Source of the DNA: Methylibium petroleiphilum PM1
GTDB taxonomy: Bacteria > Pseudomonadota > Gammaproteobacteria > Burkholderiales > Burkholderiaceae_C
Length of the DNA: 64,000 nucleotides
Assembly: GCF_000015725.1 (NCBI RefSeq)
Contig: NC_008826.1
Location: 186,001-250,000 of the forward strand
Direction: 5' to 3'
The notes beneath the pieces are model-generated. The model worked only from the letters and a program-made list of their open reading frames with translations, had not been told where the DNA came from and made no database searches. Shown here in pieces: positions 34,389 through 43,267 of this stretch. A program made the position numbers and the translations under genes. Each line of letters opens with the position of its first letter. The first letter of the stretch is position 1.

Positions 34389-35756
34389 ATGCATTCCCCC
34401 GAGATCTTCAACCTCCTCGAGCAGATTGCTGCGGAGAAAAAGTCGACCGGCAAGCTGGCGCTGCTGAAGGCGCACGCCGGCGACGCCACGCTCCAGCGCG
34501 TCCTGGAGCTCGCGCTGAACCCGCTGAAGACCTACGGGGTCAAGTCGCTGCCGCCACGCGGCGGATCCGGCTCCGAGCCGTTCGGCGACTGGCACTGGGC
34601 GCTGATCGAGCGCCTGCGCACGCGAGAGCTGACCGGCCACGCCGCGCGCGACGAGATCCGGCGCGCGCTGGGCGCGCTCGATGCCGGGTCTGCCGCCCTG
34701 CTGGGCCGCATCCTGCGCAAGGACCTGCGCGCTGGCATCAGCGACACCACCGTCAACAAGGTGTTCGCGGGCCTGATCCCCGAGTTCCCGTACATGCGGT
34801 GCTCGCTGCCCAAGGATGTCAAGCTGGCCGAGTGGCCCTGGGCGCGCGGCGTCTACAGCCAGATCAAGGCGGACGGCACGTTCGCCAACGTCAGCGTCGA
34901 GCAGGACGGGCAGATCTTCGTCACCAGCCGGCAGGGCTCGGAGTATCCGCTGGAGTCCTTCGGCGCGCTGGCCGACCACCTCGCCGCGGCGCTGGCGCCC
35001 GGCTTCCAGTACCACGGTGAGCTGCTGGTGCAGCGTCCGCAGGGTGCTCTCTGGGAGACCCTGCCGCGCGAGGACGGCAACGGCCTGCTGACCAGCATCC
35101 TCAAGGGCGGCGAGCTGCCCGCGGACCACCGCATCATCTACCAGGCCTGGGACATGATCCCGCTGTCGGTCGTGCAGCCCAAGGGCCGGTATGCCGTCGC
35201 CTACGAGGATCGATTCGCGCGCCTGAAGAGCCAGATCGAGTCGTCGGCCCAGCCGGACTCCCAGGTCTCGCTGATCCCCACGCGCATCGTGCACTCGCTC
35301 GAGCAGGCGTATGCGCACTACCGCGAGCAGCTGGCCGCCGGCCTGGAAGGCACGATCCTGAAGCGTCCGGACGCCATCTGGCGCGACGGGGACTCGAAGG
35401 AGCAGTGCAAGCTGAAGCTCGAGGTCGTTGTCGAGCTGCGCGTGGTCGGCTTCAACGAGGGTTCCGGCAAGAACGTCGGCGCCCTGGGCTCGTTCCAGTG
35501 CGTGTCCGAGTGCGGCCGCCTGCGCGTCGACGTGAGCGGCCGCGGCGACAAGATGCGCGCCGAGGTGTGGGCCAACCGCGAGGACTGGCTCGACGCCATC
35601 ATCTCGGTGAAGGCGAACGACATCATGGAGCCGGAGTCCGCCGACGGCTACTTCTCGCTCTTCCTGCCGATCTTCCAGGAGCGCCGTCTGGACAAGAAGG
35701 CGGCCGACACGTTCGACCGCATCCGCGAGCAGTTCGACGAGGCGGTCAAGGTATGA
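34389..35756 (+). CDS. ATP-dependent DNA ligase
   Basis: 455 aa. Nucleotidyltransferase motif I is KADG (K160, the adenylated lysine) in SQIKADGTF; motif III YHGELLV, motif IV EGTILKRPD and motif V KLKLE follow, then an OB-fold C-terminal domain. The N-terminal 150 residues form a helical DNA-binding domain as in T4-type ligases. Seals nicks using ATP during phage replication and repair. First gene of the operon with phosphatase, nuclease and helicase; start codon 6 nt from a promoter -10. Confidence 0.93.
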   Translation: MHSPEIFNLLEQIAAEKKSTGKLALLKAHAGDATLQRVLELALNPLKTYGVKSLPPRGGSGSEPFGDWHWALIERLRTRELTGHAARDEIRRALGALDAGSAALLGRILRKDLRAGISDTTVNKVFAGLIPEFPYMRCSLPKDVKLAEWPWARGVYSQIKADGTFANVSVEQDGQIFVTSRQGSEYPLESFGALADHLAAALAPGFQYHGELLVQRPQGALWETLPREDGNGLLTSILKGGELPADHRIIYQAWDMIPLSVVQPKGRYAVAYEDRFARLKSQIESSAQPDSQVSLIPTRIVHSLEQAYAHYREQLAAGLEGTILKRPDAIWRDGDSKEQCKLKLEVVVELRVVGFNEGSGKNVGALGSFQCVSECGRLRVDVSGRGDKMRAEVWANREDWLDAIISVKANDIMEPESADGYFSLFLPIFQERRLDKKAADTFDRIREQFDEAVKV

Positions 35757-36601
35757 CCCGACTCGACGGCTTCACGTCGGCGCCCCGTGTCCTTCGCGTT
35801 CCGCTCAATGAGCTCGGACGCGACTTCATCGTGGGCGACATCCACGGCGCCTACGACATGGTGATCGAGGCGATGCGGCTGGTCAGCTTCGACAAGGAGA
35901 AGGATCGCCTGTTCGCCGTGGGCGACCTGATCGACCGCGGCCCGGACTCCTGGCGCGTCGCGCGCTTCCTGTCGCAGCCGTACGTCTTCTCGGTGCGCGG
36001 CAACCACGACCACAACCTGGTGAGCCTGTACGTCGGCGGCGAGCCCAACGAGGCCGCCCTGGACTTCATCGCGCCCCGGTTCGGCCTGCAGTGGTGGCTG
36101 GAGACCCCGCCCGAGCTGCGCGCGGACATCCTGCAGGCGCTCATCCGGCTGCCCGTGGCCATCGAAATCGCCACGCGCCGCGGCACGGTCGGCATCGTGC
36201 ACGGCAACGTCCCCGCCGGCATGGGCTGGTCTGCCTTCCTCGTGCACCTGCAGCGCGGCACGCTGTCGGTGATCGACGAGGCGCTGGAGGGGCGCACGCG
36301 CATCGCCAACGGCGACACCAGCGGCGTTCTGGGCGTCGGCCGGCTGTTCGTCGGCCACACGCCGCGCCGCGGCGGACCGAAGCGCTACGGCAACGTCTAC
36401 GCGGTCGACACCGGCGCGATCTTCAACGCGCTGATGGGCAAGGACCACTACGGCCTGACGATGGCCAACATCGAGGCGGCCTCCATGCCGCTGGTGCGCA
36501 TCGGCGAGGACAAGGTCTCCCGGATCATCGCGATCCCCGATGCCGAGGAGGGGCGGCCCTTCGGCCTGTACGCGCGTGACCAGGGAGGCTCCGTTGTCTG
36601 A
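35753..36601 (+). CDS. Metallophosphatase (lambda PP-like Ser/Thr phosphatase)
   Basis: 282 aa. Calcineurin-type signature: VGDIHGAYD, VGDLIDRGPDS, SVRGNHDHN, then VHGN and VGHTPRRGG. All metal ligands (Asp, His, Asp, Asn, His, His) can be seen, so a two-metal phosphatase is likely. Lambda and related phages encode such protein phosphatases; other members act on nucleotides or nucleic-acid ends. Its place between ligase and nuclease/helicase would also fit DNA-end processing. Starts by a 4-nt overlap. Confidence 0.9.
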   Translation: MTRLDGFTSAPRVLRVPLNELGRDFIVGDIHGAYDMVIEAMRLVSFDKEKDRLFAVGDLIDRGPDSWRVARFLSQPYVFSVRGNHDHNLVSLYVGGEPNEAALDFIAPRFGLQWWLETPPELRADILQALIRLPVAIEIATRRGTVGIVHGNVPAGMGWSAFLVHLQRGTLSVIDEALEGRTRIANGDTSGVLGVGRLFVGHTPRRGGPKRYGNVYAVDTGAIFNALMGKDHYGLTMANIEAASMPLVRIGEDKVSRIIAIPDAEEGRPFGLYARDQGGSVV

Positions 36602-36986
36602 CCTGATCGTCGACGCGGCGCCGCCGGAGGCCCTGCTCGAGCAGGTCGCGGTCACGCTCTCGCGCTACCGCTACCGGTTCAGCGACGAGGACTCGCTGCA
36701 GCAGGGCATCGCCAAGGCGCTCTCGGCCAACGGGCTGATCTTTCAGCGGGAGAAGTCGCTGAGTCAGCGCGATCGCCCGGACTTCCTCTTGACCGGTGGG
36801 CTGGCCATCGAGATCAAGATCGGCGGCTCCCTGGCTGACGTGCTGCGCCAGGTGGCGCGCTACGCGGAGCACGAGAGGGTGCGCGGCATCCTCGTGGTGG
36901 GCACGCCGGCCTGGCTGTCGCGCGTGCCGGAGTCGCTCGCCGGCAAGCCGCTGTTCCACCTCCGTCTTCTGGGCAGCCTCCTGTGA
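36594..36986 (+). CDS. PD-(D/E)XK-type nuclease-like protein
   Basis: 130 aa; TTG start at 36594 chosen for the GGGAGG SD. Core DFLLTGGLAIEIKIGG gives the D...ExK pattern of the restriction-endonuclease fold, preceded by DSLQQGIAKAL and followed by LRQVARYAEHERVRGILVVGT. Could process DNA ends or act with the adjoining helicase, whose GTG it overlaps. Confidence 0.7.
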   Translation: MSDLIVDAAPPEALLEQVAVTLSRYRYRFSDEDSLQQGIAKALSANGLIFQREKSLSQRDRPDFLLTGGLAIEIKIGGSLADVLRQVARYAEHERVRGILVVGTPAWLSRVPESLAGKPLFHLRLLGSLL

Positions 36987-38740
36987 GCGGGCCCGCCAAC
37001 ACCTTCGGCACCATCACCCACGAAGGTGGGCGCTGGCGCATCGAGTGCGAGCCGCACGTGCGCACGAAGCTGCGCCGGCTGTTCCCGCAGGTGGACCAGC
37101 GAGCGAGCGAGGTGGTCTGGCTGTCGGACAGCGCCGAGAACAGCCGCGACCTGCTGTGGTTCATCGACCGCTACCCGATGTCGGTCTCGCCGATGAAGCT
37201 GCTGAAGGGCCTCTCAGCGGACCACGTCGAAGCGGAGAGCCTGGTCCACCAGCTGTTGAGCCGCGTGCGCGCGCCGGACCCGTTCGAGCTCGCGCTGCCG
37301 CCGCGCGACTACCAGGCCGCGGCCGCGTCACTGGCGCGCATCAAGTCCGGCCTGCTGCTGGCCGACGACGTGGGCCTTGGCAAGACGGCCACCGCCATCT
37401 GCCCGATGGTGATGCCCGAGTACCTGCCGGCGCTGGTGGTGACCTTGAGCCACCTGCCGCCCCAGTGGGTCAATGAGCTGCAGAAGTTCGCGCCGAACCT
37501 GAAGGTGCACATCCTCAAGAGCGGCCGCCCCTACGATCTGCTGGAGCGCCCGAAGCGGCGCCGCGGCGCGCCGGCGCAGACCGCGCTGTTCGACGAGGAG
37601 CTGCCGCGGCTGCCGGACGTCATCGTCTGCAACTACCACAAGCTCGCCGGCTGGGCCGAGACCCTCGCCGGGTTCATCCGCTTCGTCGTCTACGACGAAG
37701 TGCAGGAGCTCCGTGTGGCGGACTCGATGAAGTACGCCGCCGCCAAGCTGATCGCGAGCAAGGCTCGTCTGCGCATTGGCCTGAGCGCCACGCCGATCTA
37801 CAACTACGGCTCCGAGTTCTTCAACGTCATCGACGTCCTGCTGCCGGGGGCCCTCGGCACGCGCGAGGAGTTCGTGCGCGAGTGGTGCGTCGACGACCGC
37901 ATCAAGGACACGAAGGCCTTTGGCCTGTACCTCAAGCGCGAGGGGATCATGCTGCGCCGCACGCGCAAGGACGTCGGCCGGGAGCTGCCGCCGTGCCAGG
38001 CCATCCCGCACACGATCCAGTCCGATCGCGCCGCGCTGGACAAGATCAAGACCACGGCGGCCGAGCTGGCGCGCGTGATCCTCGCCGACCGGCAGCAGTA
38101 CCGGGGCCAGAAGTTCATGGCCTCGGAGGAGTTCAATGGCCTGCTGCGGCAGGCGACCGGGGTGGCCAAGGCGCCCTACGTCGCCGAGTTCGTGCGCATG
38201 GTGCTGGCCAGCGAGGAGAAGGTCATCGTCTTCGCCTGGCACCGCGAGGTCTATGCGCTGCTGATGGAGGCGCTGGCCGAGTTCAAGCCCGTCATGTACA
38301 CGGGCAGCGAGTCACCGAGGCAGAAGGAGGAGGCCAAGAACGCGTTCATCAACGGCGATGCGCGCGTGATGCTGATGTCGCTGCGCGCTGGCGCCGGCAC
38401 GGATGGCCTTCAGCACGTGTGCAAGGTCGGCATCTTTGCCGAGCTGGACTGGAGCCCGGGCGTCCATGTGCAATGCATCGGGCGCTTCCACCGCGATGAG
38501 CAGGACGAGCCCTCGATGGCCTACTTCCTGCTGGCCGAGGACGGCTCGGACCCGGTCATCGCCGACATCGTCGGACTCAAGAAGACGCAGCTGGAGGGAG
38601 TGCGAGACCCCGATGCCGAGCTGATCGAGGAGCTGGAGATCGACGCCGGCGGCGTCAAGCGCATGGCCGAGTCCTACCTGGCCAAGCTGGGGCAGGGCGC
38701 TCCCGTGCGCACCGAGGCTGAAGAGGAGGCCCTTGCATGA
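36983..38740 (+). CDS. SNF2-like superfamily 2 helicase/ATPase
   Basis: 585 aa. Walker A ADDVGLGKTATA (from about residue 128), motif Ia-like VVTLSHLPPQWVNEL, motif II DEVQ (about 237-240, rather than the usual DEAH/DExx), motif III LSATPIYNY. The C-terminal RecA domain has ISL-like AGAGTDGLQ and IGRFHRDEQD. A DNA-translocating SWI2/SNF2-type ATPase rather than a replicative helicase. Overlaps the PD-(D/E)XK gene by four bases, so the two products may act as a nuclease-helicase pair. Confidence 0.88.
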   Translation: MSGPANTFGTITHEGGRWRIECEPHVRTKLRRLFPQVDQRASEVVWLSDSAENSRDLLWFIDRYPMSVSPMKLLKGLSADHVEAESLVHQLLSRVRAPDPFELALPPRDYQAAAASLARIKSGLLLADDVGLGKTATAICPMVMPEYLPALVVTLSHLPPQWVNELQKFAPNLKVHILKSGRPYDLLERPKRRRGAPAQTALFDEELPRLPDVIVCNYHKLAGWAETLAGFIRFVVYDEVQELRVADSMKYAAAKLIASKARLRIGLSATPIYNYGSEFFNVIDVLLPGALGTREEFVREWCVDDRIKDTKAFGLYLKREGIMLRRTRKDVGRELPPCQAIPHTIQSDRAALDKIKTTAAELARVILADRQQYRGQKFMASEEFNGLLRQATGVAKAPYVAEFVRMVLASEEKVIVFAWHREVYALLMEALAEFKPVMYTGSESPRQKEEAKNAFINGDARVMLMSLRAGAGTDGLQHVCKVGIFAELDWSPGVHVQCIGRFHRDEQDEPSMAYFLLAEDGSDPVIADIVGLKKTQLEGVRDPDAELIEELEIDAGGVKRMAESYLAKLGQGAPVRTEAEEEALA

Positions 38741-39030
38741 GCACGACCCCGGCGAAGCAGAAGGGCGGTCGCTGGATGCCGGCCTTCGGTCTGATCGAGG
38801 GCGGCCGACTCGACGGCCACCGCTACCTGTTCCACGGGTTCGTGGTCCAGGCCGAGACGCTGCTTGTTGACGCGACGGTGTCGCGCCCGAACTGGCCGTT
38901 CCCCAAGCGCCAGCTTCTCTGGCCCGGCGACTACCAGACCCTGCACGCCGTTCCCGGCGAGCGCGCGAAGCGCATCGCGGCCGAGAGCCTGATCACCACG
39001 GCCTGGGCCTGCGCCCAGTCTGCGGCCTGA
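38737..39030 (+). CDS. Hypothetical protein, 97 aa
   Basis: ATGA overlap with the helicase. Soluble, aromatic-rich (HRYLFHGFVVQAETLLVD; WPFPKRQLLWPGDYQTL). No family recognised. Confidence 0.6.
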   Translation: MSTTPAKQKGGRWMPAFGLIEGGRLDGHRYLFHGFVVQAETLLVDATVSRPNWPFPKRQLLWPGDYQTLHAVPGERAKRIAAESLITTAWACAQSAA

Positions 39031-39034
39031 GGCC

Positions 39035-39592
39035 ATGTTGGACGAACTGCTCGACCACGCACCGCCGGCCGGCGACTCGCTGTCCGACCCGGACTGGAGC
39101 CGCGGCGACTGGGAGGCCACGTGCCTCACGCGTCTGGTGCGCCAGCGCAGCTCGCACGACTGCGGCGTGGCCTGCCTGGCAATGGCTGCCGGCACGGCCT
39201 ACGAGGACGCGCTTCAGACCTTCCGCGCCCTGGGCCTGGACGGCAAGCCGAAGCCCCTGTCCTCGAACTTCACCGACCTCGGCCGCGCGCTGCGTGCGCA
39301 CGGCATGTCCTGCCGCCTGAAGCGCTGGGCCGGCTGGGAGGCATTCACCGGGCTGGGAGTGATCAAGGTCGGCAAGCGCGACGGCCGGCAGCGCGACTGG
39401 CACTGGGTGGTTGCCGAGGCGCACCCGGAGTTCGGCCTGGTCGTTCGAGATCCCGGTTCGCCTCTGGTCGCACTGCGCAACCCACCGCTGTCGGTGTGCT
39501 ACCGGGACATCGACCGGATCGACCCCTATGGCAGCTGGCTGAGCGTCGCGCGCGCCGCCGGCGCCGCCGCCTCGCACCTAGCCTCGGCATGA
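39035..39592 (+). CDS. C39-like papain-fold peptidase
   Basis: 185 aa. SSHDCGVACLAMAAG places the catalytic Cys (C43) as in peptidase family C39 (DCGxACLxMx), the His follows in DWHWVVAEA (H123) and the Asp/Asn in VVRDPG (D139). C39 domains usually cut double-glycine leader peptides; stand-alone copies occur in phages with unknown targets. No ABC transporter is nearby. Followed by a cupin-like gene with a 4-nt overlap. Confidence 0.72.
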   Translation: MLDELLDHAPPAGDSLSDPDWSRGDWEATCLTRLVRQRSSHDCGVACLAMAAGTAYEDALQTFRALGLDGKPKPLSSNFTDLGRALRAHGMSCRLKRWAGWEAFTGLGVIKVGKRDGRQRDWHWVVAEAHPEFGLVVRDPGSPLVALRNPPLSVCYRDIDRIDPYGSWLSVARAAGAAASHLASA

Positions 39593-39981
39593 GCGGCCTC
39601 TTCTGCATCCGGTGGGACGAGTGGCGCGGCAGCCTTGACGGCCGGCCGACCATGTGGATCCGCCGCCTGGCGCGCGTGCGCGGCTGGACGATAGACCTGC
39701 ACAAGTTCGTCGGGCCCGACGACCCGGGCTGCTTCCACACCCATCCGTCCCGCGCCTTCCGGCTGGTTCTGGCCGGCGGCTACGTGGAGGAAGTGGAGGG
39801 CGGGCAACGCCGCGCCTGGCGCGTCGGACGCTTCGGGCTGGTCCGGCCGGAGCTGTCGCACCGCATCGAGCAGCTGCTCAACGGCCGCTGGTCCTACTCG
39901 CTCTGGATCCGCGGGCCGAAGACGCACAGGATCGAACTCCGCGGGCAGGGCTGGGATGCGCAGCGGGGCGCGGCGACCTAG
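39589..39981 (+). CDS. Cupin-like protein, 130 aa
   Basis: The DPGCFHTHPSRAFRLVLAGGYVEEVEGG stretch fits cupin motif 1 (HxH...G). Later LVRPELSHRIEQL could supply the second His. The family is a small beta-barrel, often metal-dependent. Start overlaps the C39-like gene; the pair may be functionally linked. Confidence 0.55.
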   Translation: MSGLFCIRWDEWRGSLDGRPTMWIRRLARVRGWTIDLHKFVGPDDPGCFHTHPSRAFRLVLAGGYVEEVEGGQRRAWRVGRFGLVRPELSHRIEQLLNGRWSYSLWIRGPKTHRIELRGQGWDAQRGAAT

Positions 39982-40057
39982 GATTCGCGGTACGCCCGGG
40001 TGTTTTGCATCACGGTGGGTCAGGAGCATCCCGCCCTGCCTTTTCAAGGAACCCCAC
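39982..40057 (+). promoter_or_regulatory. CATC-element leader
   Basis: GTGTTTTGCATCACGG (CATC 40008-40011, 47 nt before the next CDS); SD CAAGGAAC. No clear intrinsic terminator precedes it. Confidence 0.45.
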
Positions 40058-40513
40058 ATGAACGCTACTGTCGAGACTCCCATCACCGCCGGCGACATCT
40101 CGGTGGACATCGAGCTGGACCACGTGCACCAGTCGGTGAACTCCAACCCGGACAAGATCCGCCTGGTGCTCCGCCCGCACCTGATCGCGCAGATCGCCAA
40201 GATCCAGGCCGGCCTGCTGGCCATGGACCTGGGCTACAGCGAGGTCACGATCCCGCTGCCCGACGACCTGCAGATGTTCGAGGACGGCGAGGAGTGGATC
40301 GAGGAAGAGAAGGACCCGGCCACCGGCGACTTCAACGCTTCGAGCACCTGGCTGCACGTCCAGCACAACACGCTGTCGGTCGAGATCTGGGACGAGCACG
40401 GTGACGACGAGCTGCACGGCAACGTGCTGATCTCCAGCATCCCCGGCCTGACCGAAGCGCTGCTTGCTGCGAAGGAACAAGCCCACAAGGACTTGATCGC
40501 CCGCCTCAGCTGA
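40058..40513 (+). CDS. Hypothetical acidic protein, 151 aa
   Basis: Very acidic (FEDGEEWIEEEKD; IWDEHGDDELHG), beta-rich N-terminal half. Acidic small phage proteins can be DNA mimics that inhibit host enzymes, but nothing beyond composition supports this. Single-gene unit with CATC leader and terminator. Confidence 0.65.
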   Translation: MNATVETPITAGDISVDIELDHVHQSVNSNPDKIRLVLRPHLIAQIAKIQAGLLAMDLGYSEVTIPLPDDLQMFEDGEEWIEEEKDPATGDFNASSTWLHVQHNTLSVEIWDEHGDDELHGNVLISSIPGLTEALLAAKEQAHKDLIARLS

Positions 40514-40531
40514 CCCTGAAGCGCAACCCCT

Positions 40532-40574
40532 GAGCCCCGCCCGACACATTGTCGCGGCGGGGCTTTTCTTCTTT
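40532..40574 (+). terminator. Intrinsic terminator
   Basis: AGCCCCGCC (40532-40540) pairs with GGCGGGGCT (40555-40563), then TTTCTTCTTT. Confidence 0.85.
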
Positions 40575-40594
40575 GCCGCCTTCGGTTCCTTCGC

Positions 40595-40623
40595 TTGTAT
40601 TATCGGTACGTGTTATGTATCAT
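40595..40623 (+). promoter_or_regulatory. Phage promoter, leaderless type
   Basis: -35 TTGTAT (40595-40600), 17-bp spacer with ACGTGTTATG, -10 TATCAT (40618-40623), ATG after 9 nt. Confidence 0.8.
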
Positions 40624-40632
40624 GGCGGCTCA

Positions 40633-42216
40633 ATGAAGATCGAACTCACCGCCCCACTCGCCAACGACCTCGTCGCTGCCAGCCCCTCGGATGAGCGGGC
40701 TGTTCGTCGTGCCTCGATGTACGACAAGAACGCCTTCACCATCGACCACGAGGCGCTCAGTCGCGCGGCGCTGGATGCTTTGTACGAGATCGCCAAGAAG
40801 CATGGCGAGCGCGGGCTGATGATGCAGCTGACCTCGCTGCGCAACGTCCTCGCGGCACCGGCCACGTCGAAGCTGGGCAACCTGAAGGCGCTCGAGCCCG
40901 GCCTGATCGCCTACCTGCAGCACGAATGCATCGACGGCTGGCTGTACCGCTACGGCGTCGGCGGCGAAGCCGTCCCGTTCCTGGTCACCAGCGTCGAATT
41001 CCAGCCCGCCGATCCGCGCAACGAGCGGCCGGCCTATGTGAAGGTCGGCTACTGCTGGAACGCCATGGGCGGCTTCCACCAGGAGCAGATGCGCTTCGAG
41101 CTGTCCGACGTGCAGGGCAAGACGATCCCCGAGGTGCTAGCCAAGTACCAGTTCGTGCACGAATCGCCCGAGCTGAAGGAGGCCTACTCCGCCCATCTTG
41201 CCCGGTACCTGGAGCTGCGCGACCTGCACGGCAAGCAGTTCCGATGCACGGGCCTGGCGATCACCGCGGAGCGCTACGGGCGCTCGGACTACAAGGCTGC
41301 CGGCGCGCGCATGGTCAACGACGAGGACACGGTCCCGCGCAAGGACTACCGCGTGGGTTTCTCGGGCTCGGTTCGCCTGCGCGCCTCGATGGAGGACGAC
41401 GAGGTCTTCTCGACGGTCCCGATGCACCCGTTCATCTTCATGTACGACCTTCACCGGCACATGCACGCGTGGGTCCACGCCTCGAAGGTCGAGATCTACA
41501 AGTACGACAAGTCGGTCGGCGCCAAGCTGGTGCTGCCGGAAGTGCACCGCGACCTGGTCGACGTGCTGACGCAGGACATGGACGTCCTGGTCGAGGACAT
41601 CGTGGAGGGCAAGTCCGGCGGCACGATCGTGCTTTGCAAGGGCGGCCCGGGCCTGGGCAAGACGCTGACCGCTGAGGTCTACAGCGAGATCGCCGAGCGC
41701 CCGCTGTACCGCGTGCACTCCGGCCAGCTCGGCGTGGAGGCGGCCGCCCTGGAGAAGCAACTGGGCACGGTCCTGGACCGCGCTAAGCGCTGGGGCGCCA
41801 TCCTGCTGATCGACGAGGGCGACGTCTATGTCCGCGCCCGTGGCAACGACCTGGACCACAACGCCGTCGTGGCGGTCTTCCTGCGCGTGCTGGAGACGTT
41901 CGACGGTCTGCTGTTCATGACGACGAACCGCGGCGACGAGATCGACGACGCGATCGTCAGCCGCTGCATCGCGGTCATCAGGTACGAGAAGCCGAACGAA
42001 GAGGACTGCAAGCGCCTGTGGCGGATCCTGAGCACGCAGTTCGGCGCCGAGCTGAGCGACCAGTTGATCGACGAACTCGTGGCGTCGTTCGGCTGTCTGG
42101 CCGGCCGCGACATCAAGGGGCTGCTCAAGCTGACGGTGAAGTTCTGCCGCCGCCGCAACGAGCCGTTCTCGGTCGAGACGTTCCGCCGCTGCGGCCAGTT
42201 CCGGGGGCTCGTCTGA
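40633..42216 (+). CDS. AAA+ ATPase with unique N-terminal domain
   Basis: 527 aa. The C-terminal AAA+ module has Walker A KGGPGLGKT (about 336-344), Walker B ILLIDEGD (about 390-397), sensor-1-like MTTNRGDEIDDAIVSRC with the arginine finger, and a small helical lid. The N-terminal 320 residues are unrecognised. AAA+ proteins of this membrane-free type remodel proteins or nucleoprotein complexes. Leads an operon with two DNA methyltransferases and the Gp37/Gp68-type gene; start 9 nt from the -10. Confidence 0.88.
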   Translation: MKIELTAPLANDLVAASPSDERAVRRASMYDKNAFTIDHEALSRAALDALYEIAKKHGERGLMMQLTSLRNVLAAPATSKLGNLKALEPGLIAYLQHECIDGWLYRYGVGGEAVPFLVTSVEFQPADPRNERPAYVKVGYCWNAMGGFHQEQMRFELSDVQGKTIPEVLAKYQFVHESPELKEAYSAHLARYLELRDLHGKQFRCTGLAITAERYGRSDYKAAGARMVNDEDTVPRKDYRVGFSGSVRLRASMEDDEVFSTVPMHPFIFMYDLHRHMHAWVHASKVEIYKYDKSVGAKLVLPEVHRDLVDVLTQDMDVLVEDIVEGKSGGTIVLCKGGPGLGKTLTAEVYSEIAERPLYRVHSGQLGVEAAALEKQLGTVLDRAKRWGAILLIDEGDVYVRARGNDLDHNAVVAVFLRVLETFDGLLFMTTNRGDEIDDAIVSRCIAVIRYEKPNEEDCKRLWRILSTQFGAELSDQLIDELVASFGCLAGRDIKGLLKLTVKFCRRRNEPFSVETFRRCGQFRGLV

Positions 42217-42515
42217 TGGCCGCGCCCGCTTTCAAGCCCGGCATGTGGGCCATGAGCGCCGACGAGGTGTACAAGCCGATGCTCGGCCGCATCCGCGACG
42301 TGCACTCCGACGGATCGATCGACGTGGTGATCTACGCCGCCGACGGCCAGCGCCGCGGCCGCGTCTCTCCGGCGATGGGTGGCCCGCGCGGCTTCGAGCC
42401 GTGCTGCGGCGCCCAGAACTGGATCCCCATCGAGCGCCCCAACTTCGAGCTGCTCGCCACGAAGCGCTACGACTACCGCGACTGCCTGAAGCCCCTCGTG
42501 GCCGAGGAGCCCTGA
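42216..42515 (+). CDS. Hypothetical protein, 99 aa
   Basis: ATG overlaps the AAA+ stop. Small beta-rich protein (GRIRDVHSDGSIDVVIYAADGQ) with a CC pair. Not recognised; possibly a partner of the AAA+ ATPase by position. Confidence 0.6.
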   Translation: MAAPAFKPGMWAMSADEVYKPMLGRIRDVHSDGSIDVVIYAADGQRRGRVSPAMGGPRGFEPCCGAQNWIPIERPNFELLATKRYDYRDCLKPLVAEEP

Positions 42516-42517
42516 GC

Positions 42518-43267
42518 ATGGCACGCAAGAGCAACAACGGACGCGACGGCGCGCTCATCGACACCTGGACCTGGAAGTACCGCGGCATCGAGGACGACCT
42601 CAGCGCGCACCTGCGCGGCGAGGAAGACGAGCCTCATGGTGCCGATGGCGAGATGCACCGCAGCGAGGACAAGCGCCCGCTGTTGGTCAAGGAACAGGTC
42701 ATCAAGATCGAGGTCCGGCTGCTCAAGGACCTGGCCGACGAGGCCTTGCCGCGCACCGTGAAGGCGGTGGAGTTCGCGGTCATCTGCCGCGAGCTCGACA
42801 TCCGCCTGGTGGGCAGCGACATCGAGGCGCTGCGGGTCGCGCTGTGGGCGAAGCTGGAGGCGGCCCACGAAATCACCTGGGAGCGGTGGTATCTCGTTCA
42901 GATCGCCTCGGCCCAGTCGTTCGTCGGCGACCAGGAGACGGGCTTCGCGCTCAGCCAGAACACGATCTACCGCGGCGTGACGCGCGACGGTACGCTCCTG
43001 ATGCGCGAGTACGAGCGCGGCCGCACCTTCGGGCCCTGGCGCTACAAGCCCTGGCCCGGCGAGTACCAGGACAAGGGCGGCCACGTGATCGCCTGCATCC
43101 CGGCGACATCCGCCAACGACAAGGCGCTGTCCGAGTTCCGTTCGCGCATCCTCGAGCTGCAGCGCCGTCTCAGCGACCTGGTCAAGCCCGCCGTGATCCT
43201 TCAGACGCTGGCCAACCTGTCCGCGGTCGGCCTGCCGGCGCCAACCCGCGAGGGCGACGCCGAATGA
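42518..43267 (+). CDS. Hypothetical protein, 249 aa
   Basis: Starts 2 nt after the previous stop. Helical first half with many charged residues; second half TFGPWRYKPWPGEYQDKGGHV is aromatic-rich. No motif recognised. Overlaps the methyltransferase start by four bases. Confidence 0.6.
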   Translation: MARKSNNGRDGALIDTWTWKYRGIEDDLSAHLRGEEDEPHGADGEMHRSEDKRPLLVKEQVIKIEVRLLKDLADEALPRTVKAVEFAVICRELDIRLVGSDIEALRVALWAKLEAAHEITWERWYLVQIASAQSFVGDQETGFALSQNTIYRGVTRDGTLLMREYERGRTFGPWRYKPWPGEYQDKGGHVIACIPATSANDKALSEFRSRILELQRRLSDLVKPAVILQTLANLSAVGLPAPTREGDAE

